This document shows, in pieces, positions 35,085 to 45,127 of a stretch of 64,000 nucleotides of DNA. Position 1 is the stretch's first letter. The number at the start of each line of letters is the position of its first letter. Position numbers and translations under genes: made by a program. The notes under the pieces are model-generated. The model was not told the DNA's origin and did no database searches. It saw only the letters and a list, made by a program, of their open reading frames with translations. Source of the stretch: Polyangiaceae bacterium (GTDB lineage Bacteria; Myxococcota_A; Polyangia; Polyangiales; Polyangiaceae); NCBI GenBank assembly GCA_009780955.1, contig WQZB01000002.1:97474-161473 (forward strand), written 5' to 3'.

Positions 35085-36752
35085 ATGTCAAAAAAAATCG
35101 AATTACGCAGCGATGCAATGAAATCTGGCCCCGATCGCGCACCGGCACGGGCCATGCTGTATGCCACGGGGCTCGATGAGGCTGCGATCAACAAGCCGCT
35201 CGTTGCGGTGGTGCATAGTTGGTCGGATGTTTCCCCGTGCAATTTGAATCTGCGCGATCTGGCGCAGCACGTGGCTGCGGGGGTGCGTGCAGCAGGCGGT
35301 ACGCCGATTGAGTTCAATACGATTGCGGTCACCGACGGCATCGCCATGGGCACGTCCGGCATGCGCGCTTCGCTTGTCAGTCGCGAGGTGATCACCGATT
35401 CCATCGAGCTCGTTGTCGACGGCCATTGCCTTGATGCCATGGTCGTCTTGTGTGGCTGCGACAAAACGATTCCGGCTGCCGCCATGGCGCTTGCGCGTCT
35501 CGACATCCCGGGCGTTGCGCTGTATGGCGGCAGCATCAATCACGGCACCCTTGACGGCCGTTCCATTACCATCCAGCAAGTGTTCGAGGCGGTCGGTGCG
35601 CATGGCGCGGGCAAAATCGACGATGCGCGCTTGCGCGAAGTCGAGAGCCGCGCATGTCCTGGTGCGGGCGCATGCGGCGGTCAGTTCACCGCAAACACCA
35701 TGGCCATGATGCTGATGGCGCTGGGCTTGACGCCACTTGGCTACAACGACGTTGCGGCAACCGATCCGAAAAAGCGCGAAGTTGCGCGCCATTCGGGTGA
35801 GCTCGTCATGGAAGCCTTGCGCGCGGGTCGCCGCCCAAGCGACATTCTTAGCATTACGTCATTCCGTAATGCGGCTCGTATTGCCAATGCAACCGCGGGT
35901 TCCACGAATGCCGTTTTGCACTTGCTTGCGATTGCCAGCGAGGCGGGTATACCCCTCACGCTGGAAGATTTCGAAGCTGCGTCGCGGACCACACCGGTGA
36001 TCGCTGATTTGATGCCAGGTGGCCGTTATACCGCAATCGAAATGACGGCCGCTGGCGGCATGGTGCAGGTTGCACGGGAGTTACGCGCAGCAGGTCTGCT
36101 CGAAGACGCGCCAACCGTGACAGGCAAAAGCCTATTTGCCGAAATCGATGCAGCGCCGCCTGCGCCCGTCGGCCAGCAAGTCGTGGTGCCGGTAAGTCGC
36201 GCCTTCAAACCGCGCGGTGGATATTCCATTCTCTATGGCAATATCGCACCGGAAGGGTGTGTGCTCAAACTTGCTGGTAAAGGCAAACTCAAGTTCGCTG
36301 GGACCGCGCGCGTGTTCGAGAGCGAGGAAGACACGTTCCGTGCTGTGCAGGAAGGCAAAATCAAAGCGGGCGACGTGGTCGTCGTTCGCAATGAAGGCCC
36401 TGCCGGCGGCCCTGGCATGCGCGAAATGCTCGCAGTAACCGCGGCGCTCGTAGGGCGAGGACTCGGCGACGACATTGCGCTGATTACCGACGGTCGTTTC
36501 AGCGGTGCAACGCATGGTTTCATGGTTGGTCATATCGCACCGGAAGCCGCACGCGGTGGGGCGATTGGCCTTTTGCGCGACGGCGACAACATCGTCATCG
36601 ATGGCGAGCGACGCGTCATCGAAACCGATGCCGATCTCGAAACGCGGAAAAAGAACTGGCAGCCGCCCGCGCCCAAGGTAAGACGCGGCGTCTTAGCGAA
36701 ATACGCGCGCGGCGTCGGTTCGGCGTCACGCGGCGCGGTCATTGAGAATTGA
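35085..36752 (+). CDS. ilvD: Dihydroxy-acid dehydratase
   Basis: Fe-S enzyme common to Ile and Val synthesis. 555 aa from ATG 35085 ([20 protein letters not shown]). Cluster cysteines lie in [16 protein letters not shown] and [20 protein letters not shown], and near the start the [11 protein letters not shown]ys. [20 protein letters not shown] is the C-terminal signature. ilvC follows after 32 nt. Confidence 0.97.
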   Translation: MSKKIELRSDAMKSGPDRAPARAMLYATGLDEAAINKPLVAVVHSWSDVSPCNLNLRDLAQHVAAGVRAAGGTPIEFNTIAVTDGIAMGTSGMRASLVSREVITDSIELVVDGHCLDAMVVLCGCDKTIPAAAMALARLDIPGVALYGGSINHGTLDGRSITIQQVFEAVGAHGAGKIDDARLREVESRACPGAGACGGQFTANTMAMMLMALGLTPLGYNDVAATDPKKREVARHSGELVMEALRAGRRPSDILSITSFRNAARIANATAGSTNAVLHLLAIASEAGIPLTLEDFEAASRTTPVIADLMPGGRYTAIEMTAAGGMVQVARELRAAGLLEDAPTVTGKSLFAEIDAAPPAPVGQQVVVPVSRAFKPRGGYSILYGNIAPEGCVLKLAGKGKLKFAGTARVFESEEDTFRAVQEGKIKAGDVVVVRNEGPAGGPGMREMLAVTAALVGRGLGDDIALITDGRFSGATHGFMVGHIAPEAARGGAIGLLRDGDNIVIDGERRVIETDADLETRKKNWQPPAPKVRRGVLAKYARGVGSASRGAVIEN

Positions 36753-36784
36753 TGCATGATTCCATTTATGGAGAAAAAAGAGAA

Positions 36785-37798
36785 ATGAATACAGAAATCA
36801 AAGCAACAACCAAGGCGCTCGAAGACACTCGCATTGCGATTATTGGTTATGGCAGCCAGGGGCGCGCGCATGCGCTCAATCTGCGTGATTCTGGCCTCCA
36901 AGTCGTCGTTGGTTTGCGCGAGGGCAAAGACGAACCAAGCTTTGGACAAGCCAAGGCCGATGGCATGCGCGTGCTCGAGCCGGCAGAGGCCGTGCGCGAG
37001 GCCGGTTTCATCAGCGTGCTCACGCCCGACATGATTCAAGCCAAGCTGTACGCGGACGTCATCGAGCCCAACATCAAAAAGAATGCGGCTCTGCTTTTTG
37101 CACACGGGTTTAGTGTGCATTATGGCGCGATCAAACCGCGTGCAGACATCGACGTGGTGATGGTTGCGCCGAAAGGCCCTGGCGCGCTCGTGCGCACGGA
37201 ATACCAAATAGGACGCGGTGTGCCGTGCTTGGTTGCCATTCATCAAGATGCGTCGGGGCACGCGCGCGAAAAAACGTTGGCCTACGCGGCGGGCATTGGC
37301 GGAGCCCGTGCGATGCTCATCGAAACGGACTTCAAGGAAGAGACCGAAAGCGATTTGTTCGGCGAGCAGGCGGTGCTGTGTGGCGGCGTGAGCGAGCTCG
37401 TGCGCTATGGCTTCGAAACGCTCGTCGAGGCTGGTTACAAGCCGGAGATTGCTTATTACGAAGTCATGCACGAATTGAAGCTCATTGTGGATTTGTTCTA
37501 CGAAGGCGGCATCACGAAAATGCTTACCTTCGTTTCGGAGACGGCGCAGTATGGTGATTTCACGCGCGGCTCGCGTGTGGTCGATGCGTCCACGAAAGAG
37601 AAAATGCGCGCTGTGCTCAAGGAAGTCCAAGATGGCACGTTCGCCAAGGAATGGGCCGCCGAGTACGCGGCCGGCATGCCGAATTACAAGAAATTCAAGC
37701 AAGCGGATTGCAACCATCAAATCGAGAAGGTTGGCGCAGCTTTGCGGGCGCGCATGCCGTGGCTCAATCAAAGCGCAGCCAAAACACCTGCCAAATAA
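36785..37798 (+). CDS. ilvC: Ketol-acid reductoisomerase
   Basis: NADPH-dependent isomeroreduction of acetolactate. 337 aa, class I. ATG 36785 follows GGAGAAAAAAGAGAA; the further ATG at 36749 lacks a good site. [20 protein letters not shown] is the nucleotide motif; [29 protein letters not shown] and [20 protein letters not shown] hold the metal and substrate residues. Confidence 0.97.
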   Translation: MNTEIKATTKALEDTRIAIIGYGSQGRAHALNLRDSGLQVVVGLREGKDEPSFGQAKADGMRVLEPAEAVREAGFISVLTPDMIQAKLYADVIEPNIKKNAALLFAHGFSVHYGAIKPRADIDVVMVAPKGPGALVRTEYQIGRGVPCLVAIHQDASGHAREKTLAYAAGIGGARAMLIETDFKEETESDLFGEQAVLCGGVSELVRYGFETLVEAGYKPEIAYYEVMHELKLIVDLFYEGGITKMLTFVSETAQYGDFTRGSRVVDASTKEKMRAVLKEVQDGTFAKEWAAEYAAGMPNYKKFKQADCNHQIEKVGAALRARMPWLNQSAAKTPAK

Positions 37799-37830
37799 TA
37801 TTAAATTAACCCAAACATTTTAGGATAACC

Positions 37831-39708
37831 ATGAATGCGCAAACTCTATCGTCCCCACCGGCATTGTGCGATGTGAAGTCGAGCCACCCTTTGGCTGGTA
37901 AGGCCGTAACGGGTGCAGACATCGTTGTGCAGGTACTCGTCGATGAGGGGGTCGATATCGTTTTCGGCTATTCCGGTGGCGCGATTCTGCCGGTTTACGA
38001 TGCGTTATTCCGGTACAACCACGAGAATCCACATGCCGATGGCAGCGAGCGACTGCCGTTGATTGTGCCGGCGAACGAACAGGGTGCGGGCTTCATGGCG
38101 CAGGGTTACGCGCGTGCATCGGGAAAGGTAGGGGTGGTGATTGTCACTTCCGGACCCGGTGCAACGAACACGGTCACGCCCGTGCGTGATGCGATGGCCG
38201 ATTCAATTCCCATCGTTGTCATTTGCGGGCAAGCACCGACGGTGGCAATCGGTACCGATTCGTTTCAGGAAGCCCCCGTCAGCAACATTATGGCCGCATG
38301 TGCCAAGCATGTGTTTCTCGTCACCGACGAGAGCAAGCTCGAGGCGACGTTACGGTCGGCTTTCGAGATTGCGCGCAGCGGGCGGCCGGGGCCGGTCGTG
38401 ATTGATATTCCCAAAAACGTGCAGAATGCAGATCTAGTTTTCAATGGTTCCTGCACGTTGCCAATTCCTGGGTATCGAGCGCGGTTGCGTGCCGTCGAGA
38501 ACACTGTGCTAGGCGAGGCCGAATGCGCGGCGTTCTTCGAGGCACTCGGCCGTGCCGAGCGACCGCTCATCTACGCCGGCGGTGGCGTTGTTGCTGCCAA
38601 TGCAGCGCCCGCGTTGCGCCAGTTCGCGGAGATGTTTGGCATTCCCGTGACCACCACGCTGATGGGGCTTGGGGCTGTGGATACCACGCAGCCGTTGTCG
38701 TTGCATATGCTTGGCATGCACGGCACGGCGTATGCCAACTACGCCATCGAGGATTGCGATTTCGTCCTTGCTGTTGGTAGTCGCTTCGACGATCGCGTGG
38801 CCGGTGTGCCGAACAAGTTCGCACACGGGGCCAAATTCATCGCGCACCTCGATGTCGATCCGGCGGAGATCGATAAGGTCAAGCGCGTCAACTGGCATCA
38901 TTTGGGGCTTTTGAATCATTCGTTGAATGCGTTGTGCAATTATGGCAAAAATCATGGTTTTGCGAACCATGGCAAAAATTATAAAGAATGGCATGCGCAC
39001 ATCGCCGATTTGAAGAAAACGTACGCGATGAACTATGCGCGCGATGCTGCGATGATCCAGCCCTACGCGGTCATCGAGGAAATCAATCGGCACACGAAAG
39101 GACAGGCGATCATCTCGACCGGTGTGGGCCAGCACCAGATGTGGGCTGCCCAATATTTCGACTTCCGCGAACCACGCTTGTGGCTCACCTCTGGTTCCAT
39201 GGGAACCATGGGTTTTGGTCTGCCTGCGGCGATTGGCGCTCAGTTTGCCCGGCGCGACGCCGTGGTTGTCGACATTGACGGCGATGGCAGCCTTCGCATG
39301 AACCTTGGCGAGCTCGAAACGGTGACAACCTACAACTTGCCGGTTAAAGTTCTTGTGTTCAACAACTACGGCGACGGCATGGTGCGGCAGTGGCAGAAAC
39401 TGTTTTTCAAGAGCCGCTTTTCCGCCAGTGATAAGAGTCTACGCAAGAAAGATTTCGTCAAAGCGGCCCAGGCTGACGGTTTCCCTTGGGCGCAGCGGCT
39501 CGACAAAAAGGAAGATTTGTCTCGCATCGTCGCAGATTTCATTGCGTTCGATGGGCCAGCTTTTCTCGAAGTCATCATCGACCCAGACGCCGGGGTTTAC
39601 CCCATGGTTGCCCCGGGCATGACCTACGCAGAAATGATTACGGGTGATTTTATCCCGTCGCGGCAGAAGCCTGCGGAACGGGAAATTGGACCAGCGGAGA
39701 TGTTCTAA
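37831..39708 (+). CDS. ilvB: Acetolactate synthase, large catalytic subunit
   Basis: ThDP/FAD enzyme opening Val, Leu and Ile synthesis. 625 aa: GADIVVQVLVDEGVDIVFGY, VPANEQGAGFMAQGYARASG with the catalytic Glu, FAD region GMHGTAYANYAIEDCDFVLA, and the ThDP motif VVDIDGDGSLRMNLGELETV with VLVFNNYGDG. The tail past residue 560 is slightly longer than in E. coli. Its stop overlaps the ilvN ATG (TAATG). Confidence 0.97.
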   Translation: MNAQTLSSPPALCDVKSSHPLAGKAVTGADIVVQVLVDEGVDIVFGYSGGAILPVYDALFRYNHENPHADGSERLPLIVPANEQGAGFMAQGYARASGKVGVVIVTSGPGATNTVTPVRDAMADSIPIVVICGQAPTVAIGTDSFQEAPVSNIMAACAKHVFLVTDESKLEATLRSAFEIARSGRPGPVVIDIPKNVQNADLVFNGSCTLPIPGYRARLRAVENTVLGEAECAAFFEALGRAERPLIYAGGGVVAANAAPALRQFAEMFGIPVTTTLMGLGAVDTTQPLSLHMLGMHGTAYANYAIEDCDFVLAVGSRFDDRVAGVPNKFAHGAKFIAHLDVDPAEIDKVKRVNWHHLGLLNHSLNALCNYGKNHGFANHGKNYKEWHAHIADLKKTYAMNYARDAAMIQPYAVIEEINRHTKGQAIISTGVGQHQMWAAQYFDFREPRLWLTSGSMGTMGFGLPAAIGAQFARRDAVVVDIDGDGSLRMNLGELETVTTYNLPVKVLVFNNYGDGMVRQWQKLFFKSRFSASDKSLRKKDFVKAAQADGFPWAQRLDKKEDLSRIVADFIAFDGPAFLEVIIDPDAGVYPMVAPGMTYAEMITGDFIPSRQKPAEREIGPAEMF

Positions 39709-40265
39709 TGCGTCGAATCATATCCATCCTATTGCAAAACGAAGCTGGCGCGCTCGCGCGTGTGGCGGGCATGTTTTCCGCGCGCGGCTACAACATTGAA
39801 TCGCTCAGCGTGGCCGCCACGCATGACGCGGCGGTATCGCGTCTTACCCTGGTTACCTTCGGCGACGATGCGGTCATCGAGCAGATTGTCAAGCAATCGC
39901 GCAAGCTCATTGATGTACTTGAAATTGCCGAATTGACGCGACGCGATCACATCGAAATTGAATTGCTCATTCTCAAACTCAACGTGCATTCCGAATCGCT
40001 GGCCGATTTCGTCGGTGTGCTGCGCCGCCATCCGCGCGCGCAGATCATCGACATTTGCGGCGACGTGCGCACGATCGAATTTACGGGCAGTGGTGCTCAA
40101 GTTGATGCATTTCTTGCCGATTTGTTGAAAGTTGGCGAAATGGTCGAGTTGGCGCGTAGCGGCACGGCCGCCGTGGAGCGAGGAACCATGGCGTTGGCGG
40201 AAAACGATTTGGTGATCCCGCCAAGATCGGTAGCTGTTGCTCGGAATGTTGCGCCGACCGGCTAA
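39708..40265 (+). CDS. ilvN: Acetolactate synthase, small regulatory subunit
   Basis: 185 aa ACT-domain protein that activates IlvB and confers valine inhibition. MRRIISILLQNEAGALARVA starts the ACT domain; ARGYNIESLSVAATHDAAVS and the IlvH-type C-terminal domain (LIDVLEIAELTRRDHIEIEL) follow. Last gene of the operon; palindromes begin 26 nt after its stop. Confidence 0.95.
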   Translation: MRRIISILLQNEAGALARVAGMFSARGYNIESLSVAATHDAAVSRLTLVTFGDDAVIEQIVKQSRKLIDVLEIAELTRRDHIEIELLILKLNVHSESLADFVGVLRRHPRAQIIDICGDVRTIEFTGSGAQVDAFLADLLKVGEMVELARSGTAAVERGTMALAENDLVIPPRSVAVARNVAPTG

Positions 40266-40291
40266 CCCGCTTTCGATTGGGTCGTTGGCGG

Positions 40292-40428
40292 GTAGGGGCG
40301 CGATTTATCGCGCCCTCGGTATCGGCCAATGGTATGGATTCCAAAATGCCGCGGTTGGGCGCCATGAATGGTGCCCCTACGAAAATGCGTTTTGTCGGTC
40401 GTAGGGGCGTATGGCCATACGCCCCTAC
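40292..40428. repeat. Palindrome cluster B-C-A between convergent ilvN and ilvA
   Basis: Type B (40292-40319), a 37-nt spacer, a C variant with one change (from 40357 to 40380), then type A (40401-40428) occupy almost the whole 172-bp convergent gap. Hairpins of this strength could act as bidirectional terminators. Confidence 0.93.
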
Positions 40429-40437
40429 GCGTCGGTA

Positions 40438-41982
40438 TTACATGTCATTGCGCAACAAAAGCTGGTATGCCGGATTGTTGCTTTCGTCGCTATACACGTA
40501 ACCGAGCTGCGCGAGGAATTCGGAAAACGCCACTCGATCGCGTTCAGGAACCTGAATGCCAACGAGGATGCGCCCAAAATCGGCGCCGTGGTTGCGGTAA
40601 TGAAATAAGCTAATGTTCCAAGCCGGATCAAGTGCGTTGAGAAAGCGCGCGAGCGCGCCAGGGCGTTCAGGAAAGTCGAAGCGGTAAAGCAATTCGTCTC
40701 GCGCCAGATCGGTGCGCCCGCCGATCATGTGGCGTAAATGCAGCTTGGCCAATTCGTTTTGGGTAAGGTCAAGCACCTCGAACCCGCCCGCTGCAAACGC
40801 TTGCGCGATTTGTTCCGGTTCGCCGCGATTGCGTGTTTGAATGCCAACGAACAGGCGCGCACGCTTCGTATCGCCGATGCGATAGTTGAACTCGGTAATG
40901 CCCCGGTCGCCAAGAAGTGCACAGAAACGGCGGAAGCTGCCACGTTCTTCGGGAATCGTCACGGCAAACAAAGCCTCGCGCGCTTCGCCGACTTCGGCGC
41001 GCTCGGCAACGAAACGCAGGCGATCGAAATTGAGATTGGCGCCGCTTGCAATGGCAATCAAAGTCTGCCCGCGTACCCCTTCGCGTTCGGCATACTGCTT
41101 GGCCCCGGCAATGGACAGGGCGCCGGCCGGTTCAAGCATGCTGCGCGTGTCGTTGAAGCCGTCTTTGATCGCCGCGCAAATCGCGTCTGTATCGACACGC
41201 AGGATCTCATCGACGTATTCGCGGCATATTCGCAAAGTTTCCTCTCCTACGATTTTGACCGCGGTTCCGTCGGAAAAAAGTCCAACTTCGCTAAGTTCGA
41301 CGAGCGTGCCCTTGGCAAGCGAGCGTGCCATCGCATCGGAATCTTCGGTTTGCACGCCAATCACTCGGATTTCTGGTCTTATGGCTTTTACGTAAGCCGC
41401 GACGCCTGCGATAAGTCCTCCTCCGCCAATCGGAACGAAAATCGCGTGAATGGGGGCCTGATGTTGGCGCAGAATTTCCATCGCCACCGTGCCCTGGCCT
41501 GCGATAACGAACGGGTCGTCAAACGGGTGCACGAATGTCATGCCACGCTTGGCACCCAGTTCCACCGCGGCGCGCTGCGCATCGCTGTACGACTCGCCCG
41601 CGAGCACGACTTCAACGACTTCGCCACCATGCGCTTTGACCGCATCGATTTTGATGGATGGTGTGGTCACCGGCATGACAATGACGGCGCGCATGCCGAG
41701 CTTGCGCGCCGACAGCGCTACCCCCTGCGCATGGTTGCCGGCCGAGGCCGCAAACACACCGCGCGCCCGTTCTTCCGGCGTCATATGCGCCATTTTGTTG
41801 TAGGCTCCCCGTAACTTGAACGAGAACACCGGCTGGTTGTCCTCGCGCTTCAAGTACACACGATTGGCGAGCCGCGCCGACAGATTCGGCGCAAAATCGA
41901 GTTCCGTTTCGCGCGCCACGTCGTAAACGCGCGCCGTAAGAACGCGACGGAGATAAAAATTAGTGGGATGAGCAATGGTCAT
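40438..41982 (-). CDS. ilvA: Threonine ammonia-lyase, biosynthetic
   Basis: PLP enzyme making 2-oxobutanoate for isoleucine. 514 aa from ATG 41982 (MTIAHPTNFYLRRVLTARVY); the much longer open frame beyond this start is antisense to the OYE gene. The PLP lysine is in VFSFKLRGAYNKMAHM, and PIGGGGLIAGVAAYVK is the phosphate loop. Two ACT-like regulatory domains occupy about 325-514, as in feedback-inhibited IlvA. It is convergent to ilvN, so it is not controlled by the leuA attenuator. Confidence 0.96.
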   Translation of the reverse strand: MTIAHPTNFYLRRVLTARVYDVARETELDFAPNLSARLANRVYLKREDNQPVFSFKLRGAYNKMAHMTPEERARGVFAASAGNHAQGVALSARKLGMRAVIVMPVTTPSIKIDAVKAHGGEVVEVVLAGESYSDAQRAAVELGAKRGMTFVHPFDDPFVIAGQGTVAMEILRQHQAPIHAIFVPIGGGGLIAGVAAYVKAIRPEIRVIGVQTEDSDAMARSLAKGTLVELSEVGLFSDGTAVKIVGEETLRICREYVDEILRVDTDAICAAIKDGFNDTRSMLEPAGALSIAGAKQYAEREGVRGQTLIAIASGANLNFDRLRFVAERAEVGEAREALFAVTIPEERGSFRRFCALLGDRGITEFNYRIGDTKRARLFVGIQTRNRGEPEQIAQAFAAGGFEVLDLTQNELAKLHLRHMIGGRTDLARDELLYRFDFPERPGALARFLNALDPAWNISLFHYRNHGADFGRILVGIQVPERDRVAFSEFLAQLGYVYSDESNNPAYQLLLRNDM

Positions 41983-42024
41983 TGGCAGCTTTGCCCGGCA
42001 TACCGCTGTGATATTGGGTTCGAA

Positions 42025-43308
42025 ATGCAGCGGAGAGCAGGGGAATTCGAACGCGGCGAAAGTAGCACGAAAGCGGATCGATCGATCCTCGCGCGTTCGC
42101 TCACGTTGCCGAGCGGCTTCGTGATCCCGAATCGCCTGGCAAAGGCGGCGCTGAGCGAAGGGCTCGGGCGTCGCGATCTGTCTCCGGGAAGTCGGATCAA
42201 AACCCTCTACCGAAGGTGGGCCAAGAGCGGCGTAGGCTTGTCGATCACCGGCAATGTCATGGTCGATCGAAACGCCATCGGCGAGCCCGGCAACGTCGTC
42301 GTGGAAGACCGTCGTAACCTCGACGATCTGGTCGAGTGGGCCAATATCGCGAAGTCCGGCGGGTCCAAGGTGTGGGTTCAGATCAATCATCCCGGTCGCC
42401 AGACGCCGCGCAACCTCACCGCCAATCCCGTTGCGCCATCGGCCATCATCGTTCCGGGCACCGCAGGCATGTTCGCCCAGCCGCGCGAGCTCACGTCCGA
42501 CGAAATCGAGGGCATCATTCGTCGATTCGCCACCACCGCGGCCATCGTCACCGAGGCTGGATTCGACGGCGTGCAGATCCACGGCGCGCATGGCTACTTG
42601 ATCAGCCAGTTTCTTTCGCCGCTTTCGAATCAGCGCACCGACGCGTGGGGAGGCACGCCCGACAAACGTCGTCGATTCGTCCTCGAAATCTTTCGTGCGG
42701 TGCGTGCGGAGGTCGGCGCGAAGATCCCCGTGGCGATCAAGTTGAACTCGGCCGACTTCCAGCGCGGCGGATTCGGCGAAGACGAATCCATCGAGGTGGT
42801 GCATGCGCTCGCTGCCGAAGGTCTGGATCTCCTCGAGATCTCCGGAGGGACGTACACCTCGGCGGCGATGCTCGGTGTCGATCCGTCGCTCAAAGAGAGC
42901 ACGCGCAAGCGTGAAGCCTATTTCCTCGCGTATGCGGAGCGTGTCCGCGCCGAACTCCCGAAGCTACCTCTCATGCTCACCGGAGGCTTCCGAACCGTTG
43001 GCGGCATGATCGACGCTGTCGCCTCCGGCGCCGTCGACATCATCGGCCTCGGACGTCCCCTCGCTGTTCAGCCAGATTTCCCTGCCGATCTCCTCGCCGG
43101 GCGCACGGACGAGAGCATCGTGAACCCGCGACGAAGCGGCCTGCGGCTGCTCGATAATCTCACCGAGCTCACGTGCTACAGCGTTCAGATGTGGCGCATG
43201 GCGGCCGGGAAGGACCCCGCTCCCGATCGTCATGCCGCGCTCAACGTCGGTCAATACCTTCTGCACAACGGCATCGAGAGCCTGCGGATGACGCGGCGCG
43301 GCCACTGA
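42025..43308 (+). CDS. Old Yellow Enzyme-family NADH:flavin oxidoreductase
   Basis: FMN-dependent ene-reductase-type TIM barrel. About 427 aa from ATG 42025 (MQRRAGEFERGESSTKADRS); ATG 41968 would overlap ilvA. IPNRLAKAALSEGLGRRDLS, VWVQINHPGRQTPRNL, FDGVQIHGAHGYLISQFLSP and PLSNQRTDAWGGTPDKRRRF are core motifs with the His-x-x-His-type ligand loop. LMLTGGFRTVGGM and IGLGRPLAVQPDF close the FMN phosphate site. An SRPBCC gene follows after 60 nt. Confidence 0.9.
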   Translation: MQRRAGEFERGESSTKADRSILARSLTLPSGFVIPNRLAKAALSEGLGRRDLSPGSRIKTLYRRWAKSGVGLSITGNVMVDRNAIGEPGNVVVEDRRNLDDLVEWANIAKSGGSKVWVQINHPGRQTPRNLTANPVAPSAIIVPGTAGMFAQPRELTSDEIEGIIRRFATTAAIVTEAGFDGVQIHGAHGYLISQFLSPLSNQRTDAWGGTPDKRRRFVLEIFRAVRAEVGAKIPVAIKLNSADFQRGGFGEDESIEVVHALAAEGLDLLEISGGTYTSAAMLGVDPSLKESTRKREAYFLAYAERVRAELPKLPLMLTGGFRTVGGMIDAVASGAVDIIGLGRPLAVQPDFPADLLAGRTDESIVNPRRSGLRLLDNLTELTCYSVQMWRMAAGKDPAPDRHAALNVGQYLLHNGIESLRMTRRGH

Positions 43309-43368
43309 CTTCAAACGCAGCTAGGCGTCCACGCGCCACAACCGCAAAGGCCCGCAGAAACGAATGCC

Positions 43369-43833
43369 ATGAGCATGCAAACCATTCGCATCAAGAAGAT
43401 CATCCACGCGCCGATCGAGCAGGTGTTCGACGCCTACACCGATCACGCCGCGCTCGCCCGTGTACCCGGAGTGCGTTCTGCGCGCGTGACGAAACCCGGC
43501 ATTGTCGAGCCGAACGGCCTCGGCGCGGTCCGCGAGGTCGACGGCCGTGTCGTCTGGCTGCGCGAGGAAATCACGGCGTTCGAGCGCCCTCGTCTGATGG
43601 AGTACCGCATTCGCGAGGCACGCCCCAAGGCCGATCACCGCCTTGGCCGCGTCGAATTCGCCGAGGTCGCGGGAGGGACCGAGATCACGTGGACCACGAT
43701 CTTCGACGTGCGAATCCCGGTCGTTGGGCGACTCGTCGCGCCTGCTGCCCGCATCAGTTTCGCGCTCGTGTTCCGACTCGTGCTCCGCGACGTGGAGCAG
43801 CGAGCGATGGCGGCGACGCGCGCGCAGCGGTAG
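43369..43833 (+). CDS. SRPBCC-family (polyketide cyclase/START-like) protein
   Basis: 154 aa: IRIKKIIHAPIEQVFDAYTD is the first strand-helix of the SRPBCC ligand-binding fold, followed by GVRSARVTKPG, WLREEITAFERPRLMEYRIR and GGTEITWTTIFDVRIPVVGR. It likely binds a hydrophobic small molecule. Lies directly downstream of the OYE gene, so it may share its substrate or simply its transcript. Confidence 0.82.
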   Translation: MSMQTIRIKKIIHAPIEQVFDAYTDHAALARVPGVRSARVTKPGIVEPNGLGAVREVDGRVVWLREEITAFERPRLMEYRIREARPKADHRLGRVEFAEVAGGTEITWTTIFDVRIPVVGRLVAPAARISFALVFRLVLRDVEQRAMAATRAQR

Positions 43834-43942
43834 GAGCCGACAGGGATGTGGCCCCGCGGTTGTCGCGCTCGTGCTTGGGCAGTGCATCCGCATGTTCGTG
43901 CACCTGGATCGACCTTCGCATCTTGCGAGACGAGCGTCGACA

Positions 43943-45127
43943 ATGAAACCGAGTGCGGCACTAGCTCTCGCCTTCGTGATTGCGGTTGGGCGCGTCGCGC
44001 ATGCGGCACCGCCTGTGGCCAAGGGCGATCCCGATGCGGCCAGGGCGCTTTTCTACGAAGCCCGCTCGCTCATGCAGGCCGGTCGCTACGCCGAGGCATG
44101 CCCGAAGCTCGAGGAAAGCTTGAGAATCGACGATGGAATTGGCACGCGATATAACCTTGCAGACTGCAACGAGCACATCGGCAAACTTGCCAGTGCGTGG
44201 AAGGGGTTCTCCGACGTTGCATCTCTCGCGATCGCAGCACACCAACCCGAGCGCGAGCAGGTTGCGCGGAAGCGCGCGCACGATCTCGAGCCGCGTTTGC
44301 CGAAGCTCGTCATCGACGTCGAGAGCCTTGCGGCCGAAATGGTGGTTCAGTGCGACGGCGAAACCGTGGAAGCTTCAGCCGTGGGAAAGCCCATTGCCGT
44401 TGATCCTGGATTGCGCAAAGTGACAGTTTCGGCGCCCGGCAAGCAGACTTGGGAACGAACGATCGAGGCAGTCGAAGGCAGAACGGTCATGGTGACTGTG
44501 CCGTCCGATCTTCCCGATCTTGCTATTTCCGCGATGCTGCCGGCTCTGCCAAGCCCGACGCCAACCGCGCGTCAATCTCATGTGCCGCCCGCGTCGCCCG
44601 CGCCATCTGCGTTGGGCGCATTGCCGGCTCGAGCCGCTCTTCCAAGTCAGGTGCCAACGGCTACGGCGACGGTGACAAGCGCGGAGTCGCTGGTTTCGCT
44701 TCCTGCTGCTGATACTGAGCGCGCAACGCCACCAGCGCGCGTCGTGGGTTACGTCGCACTTGGTCTTGGCGCTGTTGGCCTCGGCTTCGGCGCTGTTTAC
44801 GGGCTCCGGTCTGTGAGCAAGCGCGACGACGCCAAGGATCATTGCGTGGCTGACCGTTGCGACGCCGATGGAGTTGCGCTGCGAAAACAGGCGCTTGATG
44901 CCGGAAATATTTCGACGGTGGCGACTATCGGCGGTGCGGTTGCTTTCGCGAGTGGGCTCGTGCTTGTTCTCATCGCGCCGAGTGAAACCAAGCAGCTGCC
45001 GATCACGCCAGGGCAAGATGGGTCGACCCATGAGAAAAAAAAGCAGCCGCTCATGGGCTCGCTGCGCGCTGCGGCCACTGTTGGACCAGGCAGTGGCGGC
45101 GTTGTGCTCAAAGGGAATTGGCCGTGA
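43943..45127 (+). CDS. Secreted TPR/PEGA-like protein with C-terminal membrane helices
   Basis: 394 aa with a signal peptide (KPSAALALAFVIAVGRVAHA). ARALFYEARSLMQAGRYAEA and CPKLEESLRIDDGIGTRYNL form TPR-like helices with KLASAWKGFSDVASLAI. A PEGA-like beta segment (LVIDVESLAAEMVVQCDGET) and a Pro/Ala linker follow. Two hydrophobic helices (YVALGLGAVGLGFGAVYGL and ATIGGAVAFASGLVLVLIA) end the protein. This architecture is common beside sensory or kinase genes in myxobacteria. It overlaps the next gene by 4 nt. Confidence 0.78.
   Translation: MKPSAALALAFVIAVGRVAHAAPPVAKGDPDAARALFYEARSLMQAGRYAEACPKLEESLRIDDGIGTRYNLADCNEHIGKLASAWKGFSDVASLAIAAHQPEREQVARKRAHDLEPRLPKLVIDVESLAAEMVVQCDGETVEASAVGKPIAVDPGLRKVTVSAPGKQTWERTIEAVEGRTVMVTVPSDLPDLAISAMLPALPSPTPTARQSHVPPASPAPSALGALPARAALPSQVPTATATVTSAESLVSLPAADTERATPPARVVGYVALGLGAVGLGFGAVYGLRSVSKRDDAKDHCVADRCDADGVALRKQALDAGNISTVATIGGAVAFASGLVLVLIAPSETKQLPITPGQDGSTHEKKKQPLMGSLRAAATVGPGSGGVVLKGNWP

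Noticed and set aside
41983..42804. Minus-strand N-terminal extension of ilvA giving a 788-aa frame
   Set aside because: The IlvA family start is at 41982 and the extension is antisense to the well-supported OYE-family gene; its sequence shows no coherent motifs.
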